Shown: positions 33,516-45,639, counted from the stretch's first letter. The stretch is 64,000 nt of DNA from Morinoia aosen (GCA_030386875.1 CM059562.1:72476201-72540200), one strand, 5' to 3'. Notes: generated by a model not told the origin, from the sequence alone. Made by a program: numbers and translations.

Positions 33516-34236
33516 TCCATATCGGAAGTGTAATGAATCATTTGAATGGCTAAAGTAATTAACTCCTACGTATTTCTTGAGTTATATCAGGACTGAGCAT
33601 ATCAGAAGAGACCACCGGCCAAAAAGTTTGTAAAATAACATTTTTTGTATTTTGAATATTTGATTCCTTCGCATTAAATTAAATCTTCGTGTTTGCCGAA
33701 AAGAGAAATTTAATAGGATGTGGAATTTGATGATAGACATAAGAAGACCTGTAATTTCTGAGTAGATCTGCTCGCATTATTGAGTTCAAATGACAAAGAA
33801 AACACGGTCCTTCAACTGCTGGAAGTGAGCCGAACTCTGATCTCTCCTAGAGGGGCGTTAAGCAGTGATACAAAATTTGAACAAAATTTTTGGGAATGAA
33901 ACATTCCTTGAAGTTTCCCCAATGCTGAAGCTGTGGTGAACATCTATGGGGCGCACTTGGCAAGAAGTTGCCTAATTAATTAATTGCATTTTTTTTTTGA
34001 AGGAAAAATGCTTTACTCTAGCGCAGAAGCGTGAAAGTAAAGAAACTCACCGTATGACTTGATATTAATCGAAGTTTTTCGCTATTTTATTTTAATTTAA
34101 ATCTTTAGACTGGCCTCTGTTCATTCGTTGTTTCTGACTACATTGCATTGGCTTATAATAAAAAAAATGTTCAATTCCAATCCAGCTGGCACATGCCATA
34201 TCGTGCAGTTTTCTAAATTGCCTTAAATATAGGCTA
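33516..34236. other. Unique AT-rich stretch
   Basis: No ORF, repeat or RNA gene supported. Confidence 0.4.
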
Positions 34237-34432
34237 TTTCAAGACGCAAAGACGGCTACTTTCAGTAGAGCCGGTACCCATTGCATGCGCCTCGGGCAAG
34301 TGAGGAACTATAGCGAAGTTTTTCGTTTCCCTGTCAGAAGGAACACCTGGCTGACAAAGTGGGGTATCGAAGCGATGACCCCTCGCATGAAAAGGTAGCG
34401 CTCTCAACCACCAGCTCAGATACTTCATCACA
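34237..34432 (-). mobile_element. tRNA-derived SINE (type 2)
   Basis: On the minus strand the head reads AGCTGGTGGTTGAGAGCGCT (A-box-like, about 34397-34416) and ATCGCTTCGATACC (B-box-like, about 34364-34377). These are the internal pol III promoter boxes of a tRNA. Downstream lies AATGGGTACCGGCT then TTGCGTCTTG, a core shared with the SINE at 37195-37412 despite a different tRNA head. Confidence 0.7.
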
Positions 34433-34924
34433 GTTTTGTATTGCAGCTTAGTTCTACCCGACGAATCTTTTTTCTACTTCTACCTCACATTTCCGTACGA
34501 CAGTTCTGCACTGCAGTTTTCCTCTAAAACTAATAAGACGTCTTAAAAATCAATGCAATGAAGATACTGAAGAAAAAAAATTAGCTCGAATTTGTCATCG
34601 GAAGGAATCATGTGACTAGATATTTCTTACACTCCTTTACTAATCCATGAATAAATATAACACTTAAAATAACAAAAATATTATTGTTCTATCCATTACT
34701 CTAAAGTTCGAATGAAAAAGTGTATCTAAATATGATGACTTATGAATCTCCTGATCGAACCACAACTAGCGTATGCAATCGGTCCTGGAGCAATTCATCA
34801 TCTTATAGGAACCTCAATTGATATGATGAAAACTAGCCTGTTTTTCAAATAACACGATGCTGCATTCAAGCTATGAATGACTAAGAACAATACGGGATAA
34901 GTTTTAACAATACAAGTTGATGTT

Positions 34925-36180
34925 CGCACTCAATGATTAATATCGTATTGCTCCAGGATTTATTGCTTTACTTTAGGTACTGATACGCACTCAATGATTA
35001 GCATATAGCTCCAGGATCTGCTGCTTTACTTTAGGTACTGATACGCACTCAATGATTAGCATATAGCTCCAGGATCTGCTGCTTTACTTTAGGTACTGAT
35101 ACGCACTCAATGATTAGCATATAGCTCCAGGATCTGCTGCTTTACTTTAGGTACTGATACGCACTCACATAAAGCTCCAGGATCTACTGCTTTACTTTAG
35201 GTACTGATACGCACTCAATGATTAGCATATAGCTCCAGGATCTACTGCTTTACTTTAGGTACTGATACGCACTCAATGATTAGCATAAAGCTCTAGGATC
35301 TACTGCTTTACTTTAGGTACTGATACGCACTCAATGATTAGCATATAGCTCCAGGATCTACTGCTTTACTTTAGGTACTGATACGCACTCAATGATTAGC
35401 ATAAAGCTCCAGGATCTATTGCTTTACTTTGGGCATAGATGCGCTCTCAGTGATTATATCAATGCTTTAGGAGCTACTACATTACTTTAAGTACAGATAC
35501 GCACTCAATGATTATCGTATAGCCCCAGGATCTATTGCATTACTTTAGGTACAGAAATGCACTCAATGATTACCGAATAGGTACAGATACGCACTCAATG
35601 ATTATCGTATAGGTACAGATACGCACTCAATGATTATTGTAAAGGTACAGATACGCACTCAATGATTATCGTATAGGTACAGATACGCACTCAATGATTA
35701 TCGTATAGGTACAGATACGCACTCGATGATTATCGTATAGGTTCAGATATGCACTCGATGATTATCGTATAGGTACAGATACGCACTCGATGATTATCGT
35801 ATAGGTACAGATACGCACTCGATGATTATCGTATAGGTACAGATACGCACTCGATGATTATCGTATAGGCACATATACCCACTCAATGGTTATCGTAAAC
35901 CTCCAAGATCTGCTACATTACTTTAGGTACAGATGCGCACTCAATGATTACCGTATATGTACAGATACGCACTCAATGATTATCGTAAAGCTCCAGGATC
36001 TGCCAACATTACTTTAGGTACTGATGCGCACTCAATGATTACCGTATAGGTACAGATACGCACTCAATGATTATCGTAAAGCTCCAGGATCTGCCACATT
36101 ACTTTAGGTACAGATACGCACTCAATTATCGTAAAGCTCCAGGATCTGCCACATTACTTCAGGTAGAGATACGCACTCTG
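34925..36180 (+). repeat. 58-bp minisatellite with 32-bp derivative sub-array
   Basis: The left part has about nine 58-bp units (CTTTAGGTACTGATACGCAC, TCAATGATTAGCATA, TAGCTCCAGGATCTGCTG). From 35570 to 35880 the unit shrinks to 32 bp (GGTACAGATACGCACTC, GATGATTATCGTATA), lacking the CTCCAGGATCTGCTGCTTTA block. The right part mixes both forms. Confidence 0.9.
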
Positions 36181-36352
36181 CGCTGGAGGTGCGGGACGCT
36201 GTCAGAGTTGTGTCTGAGGGCTTCACGTCCCTTCGCTGCCGCTATCAGCAGGTCTCCTTATCTTATCTGCTGCTACGTGGCTGTGGCTTTGATGGCCATT
36301 GGGACGCACTAACGGAGGAGATGAAAATGCCTGATTTTATGCTTTACGCTCA
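36168..36352 (+). other. Exon-like GC-rich segment at the edge of the array
   Basis: One frame reads GCG CTG GAG GTG CGG.. for about 58 codons (ALEVRDAVRVVSEGFTSLRC, YQQVSLSYLLLRGCGFDG, HWDALTEEM) to a TAA at 36350. Third positions are strongly GC-rich, unlike the surroundings, and a TTACTTCAG acceptor-like site precedes it. It may be a real or captured exon. No family recognised and no donor seen. Confidence 0.3.
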
Positions 36353-36545
36353 ATAACATTTGTCGTAACCTTCCTCAGACGAGCCGTCCCGAATTTGGTT
36401 CTTCTCGGCGTTGCATCGAAAAATCGCATGCTATTGGGTTGTACTAACAGAGGAGAAGAAAATGCCTGATTTTATGCTTTAACGCTCAATGACATTTATC
36501 GTAACCATCTTCAGACAAGTTGTCCTGAATTTGGGTTTTCTTAAC
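36300..36545 (+). repeat. Tandem duplication, about 125 bp, two copies
   Basis: ACTAACGGAGGAGATGAAAA..GCCTGATTTTATGCTTTA occurs at about 36307 and again (ACTAACAGAGGAGAAGAAAA) at about 36444, with matching downstream CATTT(G/A)TCGTAACC blocks. Confidence 0.7.
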
Positions 36546-36977
36546 AGTACAAACTTCATTCGTTCTTTAAGTTGACCGTTTGCGTATAATGGTATTAATT
36601 AAGATTGAGTCTGGTTATAGATACGTGTGGAATAATCAGGAGAACCTATTAGGAAATTAGTTAAGCATCGCATTGAAGTTTGAACCAGTATTACTTTATT
36701 AACCACTTCTTCATTGCGACGTGTTAGCTAGATTTGCTTTGGAATCATGAGTTCTGCAGATTTGTGGTTAATTTGTGCGAAAATTCAGTAAATGAGCCTG
36801 AAATCTCTCTAAAATAATATCACTCGGTCAAATGGTGCAACTGAAATGGTTACTCAGTTTTGAATACATTTCTAACGGCGTCAGGAAAAGCTAGAGTAGA
36901 AATACTGAGGCTTAGCTTACTTATTAGCGCCACAACTCGTTTATATTAGGAATATCTTTCCTGTAAGCAGTTTAATT

Positions 36978-37044
36978 ATGAAGGTAATTGCAAAGAAGAA
37001 CTTTAAAAACTGTTTTTAAAGTTCTTCTGTGTAATTACCTTCAT
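36978..37044. repeat. 67-bp near-perfect palindrome
   Basis: 33-nt arms (ATGAAGGTAATTGCAAAGAA plus GAACTTTAAAAAC) with two mismatches and a 1-nt centre. Transcribed, it would form a tight hairpin, but with no loop it is not a normal microRNA precursor. A tiny fold-back element is the likelier origin. Confidence 0.75.
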
Positions 37045-37194
37045 AACTCGTTTATAGGTTCATGATCAGATGTATGGTACATTAATGGTGCTGTGCTCGT
37101 GCGGGCACGCTCAGAGTTCGAGCACTGTCTCAGGAAACTACCTGAGCAGGGGAAGGCTTAGACTCTTACTTGAACCGGATCTTTGAGTTTTATT

Positions 37195-37412
37195 GTCCCG
37201 CGGCCGAGTGGTTAAGAATGCGCCCTTCACGGGAAGGTGTCGGCAGTTAGAATCCCGACGGCACCGCCCAGTGATTCTCCTCGTTGGGAAAAGGGAGAAC
37301 TCAGCCACAATTCCCCACTCTACCCCGGTGTCGGAAATGGTACCGGCTTGACCTTGGGTGACCATCATTGCGTCCTAGTGTTGGCGATGAGGCATTATGA
37401 AAAACCATTGTT
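37195..37412 (+). mobile_element. tRNA-derived SINE (type 1)
   Basis: The head CGCGGCCGAGTGGTTAAGAA is an excellent A box of the Ser/Leu tRNA type, and CAGTTAGAATCCCG at about 37244 is a decayed B box. The body continues far past a tRNA 3' end, with the core GGAAATGGTACCGGC (37334) and TTGCGTCCTAG shared with the 34237-34432 SINE. It is not a functional tRNA gene. Confidence 0.75.
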
Positions 37413-37612
37413 CAAGATGATATGTATCAGTGATATTTTTAAGCTGATTTGATTGCGCTGCATGCTATAACATGTACTGGATTCAAGTTAACTCAGAAAA
37501 GCTTACGCCGCCGCTTTACCGCTTTGACGATGAAATTTTTTTTCAGTTCTGTCCCCGAGATACGATGAATCCTCGCAGCGAACAGTTCTTTTGACTATTA
37601 TAAAAATTTCAA

Positions 37613-38505
37613 GGTGAATCTCTACTCCTTGTGAGAATATGACACATTTTCACTCCTCCCACAGCAGAGTGACTCGTTAGTTCAAATTTACGCTTTGACA
37701 GCTTAAAACTTGAAAAATTGTTAACAGTATTAGCGCCGTGCGTTGATTGAACGGCTTCTTTATTCAGCGGTAATAGAACAGTGCAGTCAAATAAGAGTTT
37801 TTCTTACCACTACTGAATTAGTTGATTCTATCAGAAAATTAAGGAATTTGATTAAATCGATTGCTTATTGAACGGTAATAGAACAGTGCAGTCGAATTAG
37901 AGCTTTTCATTCGACCACTGACGTGGTTGATTATTTCAGCAAATTAAGAAATTTGATTAAATCGATTGCAGCAAGAATCCAAGAGCTTGATGTAGCGCAC
38001 CTTAAAATCAGGAGCTCAGAGTATACCGCTGTGCAGGAGAGAACGTATGGAAATTTGCACCCCTTAAGTTGACTGAAGAATTTTTACACGGCGTGGAATG
38101 ATCAAGGGAAGACGAGGGCGGTTGAATCCTTGTTCGCGTTGTCTTTTAATAACAATGAATTATTTGTTCATGAATAATGTTCGAGATGTTTGTTTTTGAA
38201 ATCGCTGTAGCTGGAAATCTCTGCTGTGGACGTTTGAAATCTCTGTTCTGAGTTCAAACCTCTGACAATCACGAGCGACTGAATCTTGGAGATCAAATAT
38301 TCGATGACTAGAATAGGGTGTTTGCTTTCTTTCTTTAAGTGAATAATTCCTTAGAACTGCTAATGAGAGTGTCGGAAGAGTCCTTGCCAACACAATAGTC
38401 TTCTGTTTTCCTTTTGAATATGATAGAAAATTTTAATGTGTATCTCTACTCTTTGTGAGAATATGAAACACTTTCACTCCTCCCATAGCATTTAGATTCG
38501 GCCTC
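37613..38505 (+). repeat. Local duplications
   Basis: Two tandem copies at 37735-37975 share GGTAATAGAACAGTGCAGTC and AAATTAAG(G/A)AATTTGATTAA. A separate pair, at 37617-37670 and 38437-38490, shares TCTCTACTC(C/T)TTGTGAGAA and CACTCCTCCCA. No gene. Confidence 0.65.
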
Positions 38506-38509
38506 TCCT

Positions 38510-39377
38510 CCCATCTGTTCGTCATGTTTAAAAATCTTCTAAACAGCCATAAAAGGCGTACAGTGTACACGACATTTTTTGCTAATATGTTAAATAATAA
38601 TTTCAGATTATTTCTATCATAATAAAATGGTCACTACTGGTGTCCAAGTTATCACAATAGTTATACCTGCCGCGTTAATCAGTGCTGTAGTGATAACTGA
38701 TGTCTGAGTTACCATAGCAGTTACAAATGGCGTTATTATCAATGTAGAATAAATGAGTGAATCATTCGTTGATCCTTTTTAGGTCCATATATGTACACTG
38801 TACTTCACGTTTTAGGGTGCATTGCAGACTTGAAGTGTCCCAGGATATGAATTACATAGAAATCACGTGATTTACTTGACGATGGCTGGAAAATGATGCC
38901 GAATTTTTGACTTAAGAGGTTTTCGTTGAAATCCTTGATTGGCTTTTGGATTTCTTAGGTTTGTTGTAATAGCAGAATTTTTAACTCAGCTAATATTCTA
39001 CCACCTTGCTATCATTTACTGCGAACAACTTGCTATCATCAAATGCTAAAAAGAACGGAACCTCTCACGCGTTACTACGGCAGCATCCTGAGCACGGGAA
39101 ATGTATCCGATGCTTGCATTTGCGCAAGTTGGAGGCAGATTTATACATTCCGTTGGCATGCGGAGAGACGCAGAGCTAGGGCCAAGTTAGGCTCAAAGCT
39201 CTTCTGTCTTGTACGACGTCGTGACAACTTCTGATGGCTTCCGAGGAACAAGGAATTGCGCCTCCTGTGTGACTTGTCTGCTTCCCTTTGAAATATTCCC
39301 ATCTCTCTGCGTCCTGCGAGAGGGTGTCTGTCTTCGTTAGCGCGCCCTCAAGCTTTGTGTTGAGGTGTCCTTAGTTA
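38510..39377. other. Unique stretch, no gene supported
   Basis: A 63-codon frame at 39043-39234 is Arg-rich without domain features. Confidence 0.35.
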
Positions 39378-39620
39378 TGTGCAATGAAAACGTGCTGAGG
39401 GTTCGTGACATGCAGCTGATTTGGCATCAATGGTAGTGAAAACGTGTTAAGGGTTCGTGACATGCAGCTGATTTGGCATCAATGGTAGTGAAAACGTGTT
39501 AAGGGTTCGTGACATGCAGCTGATTCGGCATCAATGGTAGTGAAAACGTGTAAAGGGTGCGTGACATGCAGCTGATTCGGCATCAATGGTAGTGAAAACG
39601 TGTTAAGGGTTCGTGAAAGA
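39378..39620 (+). repeat. 52-bp minisatellite
   Basis: About 4.5 units of GTGAAAACGTGTTAAGGGTT, CGTGACATGCAGCTGATT(T/C), GGCATCAATGGTA, almost identical, implying recent expansion. Confidence 0.85.
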
Positions 39621-40027
39621 TTTAGAGTTCTTAGATTTTATCTCCTTGTGTTAACTCATACAGGGCTAGAAGGCGTATCTCACAATTTTTGGTTTATATA
39701 ATTTTCTGTTATCGCTGTTGAATTTCTTTCGCGAAGTCACGGTTGACTTAAACTACATCGTTTCTTAAATATCACATTTCACAATTTTGTTTGCACTCGT
39801 ATTCCTTTTTGCTGTATTCAAGCAATACAAGGTCAACTAGCTGCGAACCTGTTTTTGGCATCAGCGAAAAAACAGTTGATATACTGGAAAACTTCAACTC
39901 TCTCGAACTGGTTCGAATTTATTCATTCTCAGTGTAATAAATACCGTCGAAACCCAGATGGAAGGGTGAAAAATATACCGATTCTGTTAAACAGTTCGTT
40001 TTAGCAACACTGAATTGGCGCAGTTTC

Positions 40028-41750
40028 CGTTATATGCACACAGTCACCCTGGTATTAACGCAGTTACCTTAGTATTGACGCAGTCACTCTGATATTGACG
40101 CAGTCACTCAGATATTGACACAGTCACTCTGATATTGACACAGTCACCTTAGTATTGACGCAGTCACTCTGATATTGACGCAGTCACTCTGATATTGACG
40201 CAGTCACTCTGATATTTACACAGTCACTCTGATATCGACGCAGTCACCTTAGTATTGACGCATTCACCTTAGTATTGAGACAGTCACTCTGATATCGACG
40301 CAGTCACCTTAGTATTGACGCATTCACCTTAGTATTGAGACAGTCACTCTGATATTGACGCAGTCACTCTGATATTGACGCAGTCCCTCTGATATTGACC
40401 CAATCACCTTAGTATTGACGCAGTCACTCTGCTATTGATGCACTCACCTTAGTATTAGCGCAGTCACCCTAGTATTGACGCAGTCACCTTAGTATTGACG
40501 CAGTCACCCTAGTATTGAGGCAGTCACCCTAGTATTGACGCAGTCACCCTAGTATTGACGCAGTCACCCTAGTATTGACGCAGTCTCACTAGTATTGACG
40601 CAGTCTCTCTAGTATTGACGAAGTCACCCTAGTATTTGTAATATCTTGGAATTTCAGCAAGCTATAAGGTTTACTGGACAGCCCTTGTAGATCGGTTAGC
40701 CTAGCCGTAAACCAGGCAAGAGGATAGCAAAACGAACAGCAGGACTACTAGTATTGTACTGATCTCTAGTTCACACAGCTTGCTCTTAAGTCTAGTTCGA
40801 ACAATGAACTTCGGCCCGGCAGTAGGGGCGCTACCGACCTATCCGGCGCTCGTAAATACCAGGCGCTCATCGGCTGTTCCGCCGGAAACTCCGAGCGAGC
40901 GAGACTCATAAATCTCCGCAGCCGGAACCTCCATAAATATCACAAGAGCGTCACTATACAACAGTATTAACGCAGTCACGTTAGTATTGACGCAGTCTCT
41001 CTAGTATTGACGCAGTCACCCAAGTATTGACGCAGTCTCTCTAGTATTGACGCAGTCACCCTAGTATTGACGCAGTCACCCTAGTATTGACGCAGTCACC
41101 CTGGTATTGACGCAGTCACCTTAGTATTGACGCAGTCACCCTGGTATTAACGCAGTCACCCTGGTATTGACGCAGTCACTCTGGTCTTGACGCAGTCACC
41201 CTGGTATTGACGCAGTCACCTTAGTATTGACGCAGTCACCCTGGTATTACGCAGTCACCCTAATATTGACGCAGTCACCCTGGTATTGACGCAGTCACCC
41301 TGGTATTGACGCAGTCACCCTGGTATTGACGCAGTCACCATGGTATTAACGCAGTCACCTTAGTATTGACGCAGTCACCCTGGTATTGATGCAGTCACCC
41401 GGGTATTGACGCAGTCACCCTGGTATTGACGCAGTCACCCTGGTATTGACGCAGTCACCATGGTATTAACGCAGTCACCTTAGTATTGACGCAGTCACCC
41501 TGGTATTGACGCAGTCACCTTAGTATTGACGCAGTCACCCTGGTATTGACGCAGTCACCCTGGTATTGACGCAGTCACCCGGGTATTGACGCAGTCACCC
41601 TGGTATTGACGCAGTCACCCTGGTATTGACGCAGTCACCCTAGTATTGACGCAGTCACCTTAGTATTGACGCAGTCACCATGGTATTAACGCAGTCCCCT
41701 TAGTATTGACGCAGTCACCCTGGTATTGACGCAGTCACCTCAGCATCCAG
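40028..41750 (+). repeat. 20-bp minisatellite, split by a solo LTR
   Basis: About 70 units of TATTGACGCAGTCACCCTAG, 30 left and about 39 right of the inserted element (40637-40963). Variants cluster: CTCTGATATTGACG on the left, CCCTGGTATTGACG on the right, suggesting local homogenisation. Confidence 0.9.
40637..40963. mobile_element. Putative solo LTR (327 bp) inside the minisatellite
   Basis: Begins TGTAATATC and ends TATACAACA (TG..CA), flanked by GTATT on both sides (40632-40636, 40964-40968). The array resumes exactly in phase after the second GTATT, so this is a true 5-bp target duplication, as LTR elements make. GC-rich inside, with ATAAAT near the right end. Family not identified, and orientation unknown. 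Confidence 0.6.
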
Positions 41751-42371
41751 TCAGTTCACAGAAGATCTCGTGACGAGCACAAACAATTCCAGCGTTGATT
41801 TGTGTACATTCGTGATGTTGCGGAGTGCAGCTCTGGTGCTGATCCCCTCGCATCGAGCGCTTCTTGCGTCAGTGCGGTTCTCTTGCCAAAAAACATGTCC
41901 TGCGTATTTACACATCTCCTCCCATGGAGCAATGATTGCTTCTTTGCAGATTGTTAGTTATATTATTATTATTATTATATTTGTTGGCTGTCCTGTTCGG
42001 TGCCAAGTTGTTAGATCATATAGTAGGCTTATCTTCGTCGGGACGCCAAAGGTTGACTATTTTCGTCGTTGGTATTTTCTTCAGGGGATGATAAGATTTG
42101 ATTATTTTTCAAAATTTATTAGTAGAAACAGGTTGGCTGCAGATCATTCAAGATCAAATAATAAAGTTCCAATTTTTAGGGAGCGCACAGTTCGTTTCGT
42201 CGTTCTCGAATTATCAGGGAGCGGACCGTTATTTTCGTCGCTCTGCCGAATTTCAGACAAGCCGGACTCAAGAGGGTTTGTCTCGTATCTAGGTTACTCG
42301 AATTAAGTTCCGGCGGACATTATTTACAGAGCCGGTAGCGTAATACTAGAATACCGTCTGGCATACTGGCG

Positions 42372-42800
42372 ATGGGCCTAACACAGAACTTCCATAAAGC
42401 GCTTATTGCTTATTTGCAGATCTTCCATAAAGTGGTTATTACCTGTTTGCAGATCTTATCCCTTAAAGCGGTTATTGCCTCTTTGCAGATCTTATCCCTT
42501 AAAGCGGTTATTGCCTCTTTGCAGATCTTATCCCTTAAAGCGGTTTTTGCCTCTTTGCAGATCTTATCCCTTAAAGCGGTTATTGCCTCTTTGCAGATCT
42601 TATCCCTTAAAGCGGTTATTGCCTCTTTGCAGATCTCATCCCATAAAGCGGTTATTGCTTCTGTGCTGATTTTCCATAAAGCGGTTATTGCTTCGTTTCA
42701 GTTCAACTCATATGAGGTAATTATTGCATTTAGGAGATTTCTTCTCAAAAAACAGTTGTTGCATCTTAGAAGATCTTCTCCCATAAAGCAGGAATTGTAT
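42372..42800 (+). repeat. 36-bp minisatellite
   Basis: Six near-perfect units (AAAGCGGTTATTGCCTCTTT, GCAGATCTTATCCCTT) within about eleven, degenerate at both ends. Divisible by three, so open frames are artefacts. Confidence 0.85.
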
Positions 42801-44183
42801 TTTGTAGGTTAAAGTTCTCGGGTAGCTAAGGTCGTTGTATCCCATTTTATCTGACGCGTATGAAAAGTGAGCGGTTGAATGTGCATATGATTTTAGTTTA
42901 GGAAAGCTAGATTTTGTTCTTCGCTCTTTAAAAAATAAAAGTGTCCCTAACGTATGATTTCGAAAGGTTCTTTCAATTGTTAGAACTGATATACGAGATG
43001 AATCTAGTTCGCCGGCTTAGACGGTCTACGAATTGTCGAGAAGTTTACGATTGGATGGGTATTGTTTTTTGAGTAGTTACTTAAAGGAAAATTTGAGCAT
43101 ATCTTAACAGATGTTCACTTTGCTTATATCACTCATTCATTAAATATTTGAAAGCGAAGAAAATAGTAACAAAATTAGTCGTTTTACTAACAATTGAAAA
43201 TGTGTCGGAGACAAAATCCATTGTCAGTTCTGTAAAAAAAGTGTAATCGTAATAACAAAACCACGACCGATAATAAATTCCAGACTTTCAACAAATCGAA
43301 ATAAAAAGCTGAAGAAGATAACAAAGACAACTATGCGTTAAATATCTAAAGGGGATAGCAGCTTAAGATGTTATTCAAAATCCTAAGATCACAATCACTT
43401 AACGAACTGTCACTTACCCTAAAATCATCATCAGAGATAAGGACATTGCACTGCTCAGCGTGGCTGCGTGTGCTGAGCTCTTATCCCTTCAGATGGTAAA
43501 TGCATAATTGTCTTTGTTTTTGCTTTTCATCATTGTTTGTTTTTATTCTGATGGTATGTCTAGAATTTATTTTCGATAGAGACCTAATTCTTACGTGTCA
43601 TAGAGCATACGTTCTATTGTACAGTACTGGTGGTTAAGCTAGTCTCCGAATTTCATTCGAAATTTCGTTCTTTGTTGTAAATGACTAATTTTTGAAGCAT
43701 TTGCGTCGCTTCTAAATTTTTGGAGAACTTGAAAAACTTACCGCGAATGTTCATTTCTGTCTAAAGAGCGATTGGAATGGAAGTTTCTCAAACAACTGTA
43801 TAGAATTATGAGCAGATAGCGAAAATGTAAAAAGTCATGTGACTTAACGAATATTGATGTTGCTTTATAAATTGGAAATGAAAAGTAGAACATCATGTCC
43901 AAACAAGTCTTTAGAGCGGGTTAGTCCGTTCATGATCTTTTATTCAATTATTTCACAGACGTGAAATCCCACATTTACCATCGATAGAGAACGATTTATA
44001 ACCAATCTAACAAAAGAAGTACACACACAGCAGGCATGCCATTCTCTGCAGCATTAAAATTCTGCAGCGCGTCTGAGTACGTTAGCTTGACTACAAGAGC
44101 TCTCTCTGTGAGAGGCTTGGAGCAGTCGCCGGTTCTGCTCCGGCTTCCTTTTGCTTCATCTTTGTACTCTTGCGTCCGGCACC
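42801..44183. other. AT-rich stretch, no gene recognised
   Basis: No ORF, repeat array or RNA gene supported. Confidence 0.35.
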
Positions 44184-44351
44184 ATGAGGAGATGCTCTGC
44201 AGTTATTTCACATGAAATGATAATAGTGCTTGCCTCCGTGTCTTGTCTTGTTCTCCTGGGAGTTTATGTTGAGCTTGATTCACATGATTGGAATAGAACT
44301 CTTTCCTTTCTAGCTCTCCCATTTAATAGATTCGAACGCATAATTTTTTAA
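44184..44351 (+). CDS. Possible small membrane protein or signal-anchor exon
   Basis: The ATG has an optimal context (GGCACCATGA). The 55-codon frame starts MRRCSAVISHEM, then a hydrophobic span IIVLASVSCLVLLGVYV, then LDSHDWNRT with an N-glycosylation site. The charge pattern suits a type II signal anchor, as in Golgi enzymes. It could be the first coding exon of a gene whose other exons are not seen. I found no clear donor. Confidence 0.2.
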   Translation: MRRCSAVISHEMIIVLASVSCLVLLGVYVELDSHDWNRTLSFLALPFNRFERIIF

Positions 44352-44396
44352 GAAGGAAATTTTATTGTTGTTTTCTTCCATTGCTTACAATTCTGA

Positions 44397-44858
44397 ATGT
44401 CTGATGTGGTTTTAATTCAGAAATTTTCGTACTATAAATTTCAGCCACCTCTATTTTGGCGGCAGTTTCCCACAAATCAAATAACAAAGTTAGATCACCT
44501 TTCCTTCTGCTGTTACGGAAACGTAATGTCCCAAAGGTCTCAACATTCACGTGAGCTACTCGATATAGGCCTCGCAGATCATGCAAGTCACGTAGGCTGT
44601 TTGTGCTACCTTGATCCTACGGATTCTGCAGGTCAAGTGCAGGTCAACAAGTTGGTACAGATTGTGGCCGATAGTGATCCGTATAATTTCCCTCTCACGA
44701 TGCGTTCAACATGGCAGAGACTTTTTCGCATTGGTTCATCTCATGATCATCAAACTTACCATTATACGGGAAGTGGTGTTCTAGTAAATATAAGCAACTG
44801 TCTTGCTCATTTAAGAAAATGCGTTGTATTGTACGATCTTCTGCCCACAGTATCATAA
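44397..44858 (+). CDS. Unrecognised 153-codon ORF
   Basis: Mixed composition (FCCYGNVMSQRSQHSRELLD, ADHASHVGCLCYLDP), no domain, signal or coiled coil. It starts 45 bases after the small membrane ORF. Could be chance. Kept only because its composition is not AT-driven. Confidence 0.12.
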   Translation: MSDVVLIQKFSYYKFQPPLFWRQFPTNQITKLDHLSFCCYGNVMSQRSQHSRELLDIGLADHASHVGCLCYLDPTDSAGQVQVNKLVQIVADSDPYNFPLTMRSTWQRLFRIGSSHDHQTYHYTGSGVLVNISNCLAHLRKCVVLYDLLPTVS

Positions 44859-45639
44859 GCCTTTGAAGAATTGTAATTTATATTCAGGAGACGGTATCAC
44901 ACGGTAAATCACCATTTTTACCATTCGTGGAATGAAGTCTTAAACTATGGAGAAAGTTTCAGGGCTCCATGCATATGATTTGACCACAATTCCTGTTAAA
45001 GGCTCTACTTCTCGCGCAGCAGATTTTATTCATCACACTTGCCGGCGGTAGCTCGTCACATTTTATTCTCGCACGAACACGAAGTTGTTTACAAGTTTTC
45101 TGCAGAAAAGCCAGAGAGAGAATCTCATTTTTCAACGAAGATTTAAATCAGTACCGAAATGACTCGGTGCATTTCGTTGCGGCAGTAGAACTCAGCGGTT
45201 GGGGCAATTATGGGCTGTGCAAATTAGACTGTCAGTGACGCAATTAGGAAATGCGCCCCTAAGATGTATAGAGGCCTTCTGGAGAAATATCGTCCTGCTC
45301 GCTAGTGCCTAACCTGCGCCGCTGTAAGGCTCGGGAAAACAGGGCATTCTTGGAAAACAAAACCTTCTTACGTTTGGGCTGCATTGAGTTGGGGTGAATT
45401 GTCAAGTGCATTGCTCAATTTGACTTGAATGGAGGCTGCAGAGTGTGTAGAATTTATGAAGCAGATCGCGGTCATATTACTCTAATGGTTTTGAATTTAA
45501 ATGTGCTGCATGAAAGTAAGAATGAATTAGCAAAAAAGGCTTCGAAATTATTTATGAAGTAGACAACATTTTAAGCGAAATTTTAAAATTCATTTTTCTG
45601 TGTAGTTAGTCGGATGTTTTGGATGTCTGCTTATTTGCA

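Noticed and set aside
37195-37270. Functional tRNA gene
   Set aside because: A-box-like start is good, but box B is decayed, no cloverleaf closes and the body runs on as a SINE.
41770-42306. 178-codon ORF between two minisatellites
   Set aside because: No recognisable domain, includes an (ATT)n-derived Ile run, and lacks splice or start support.
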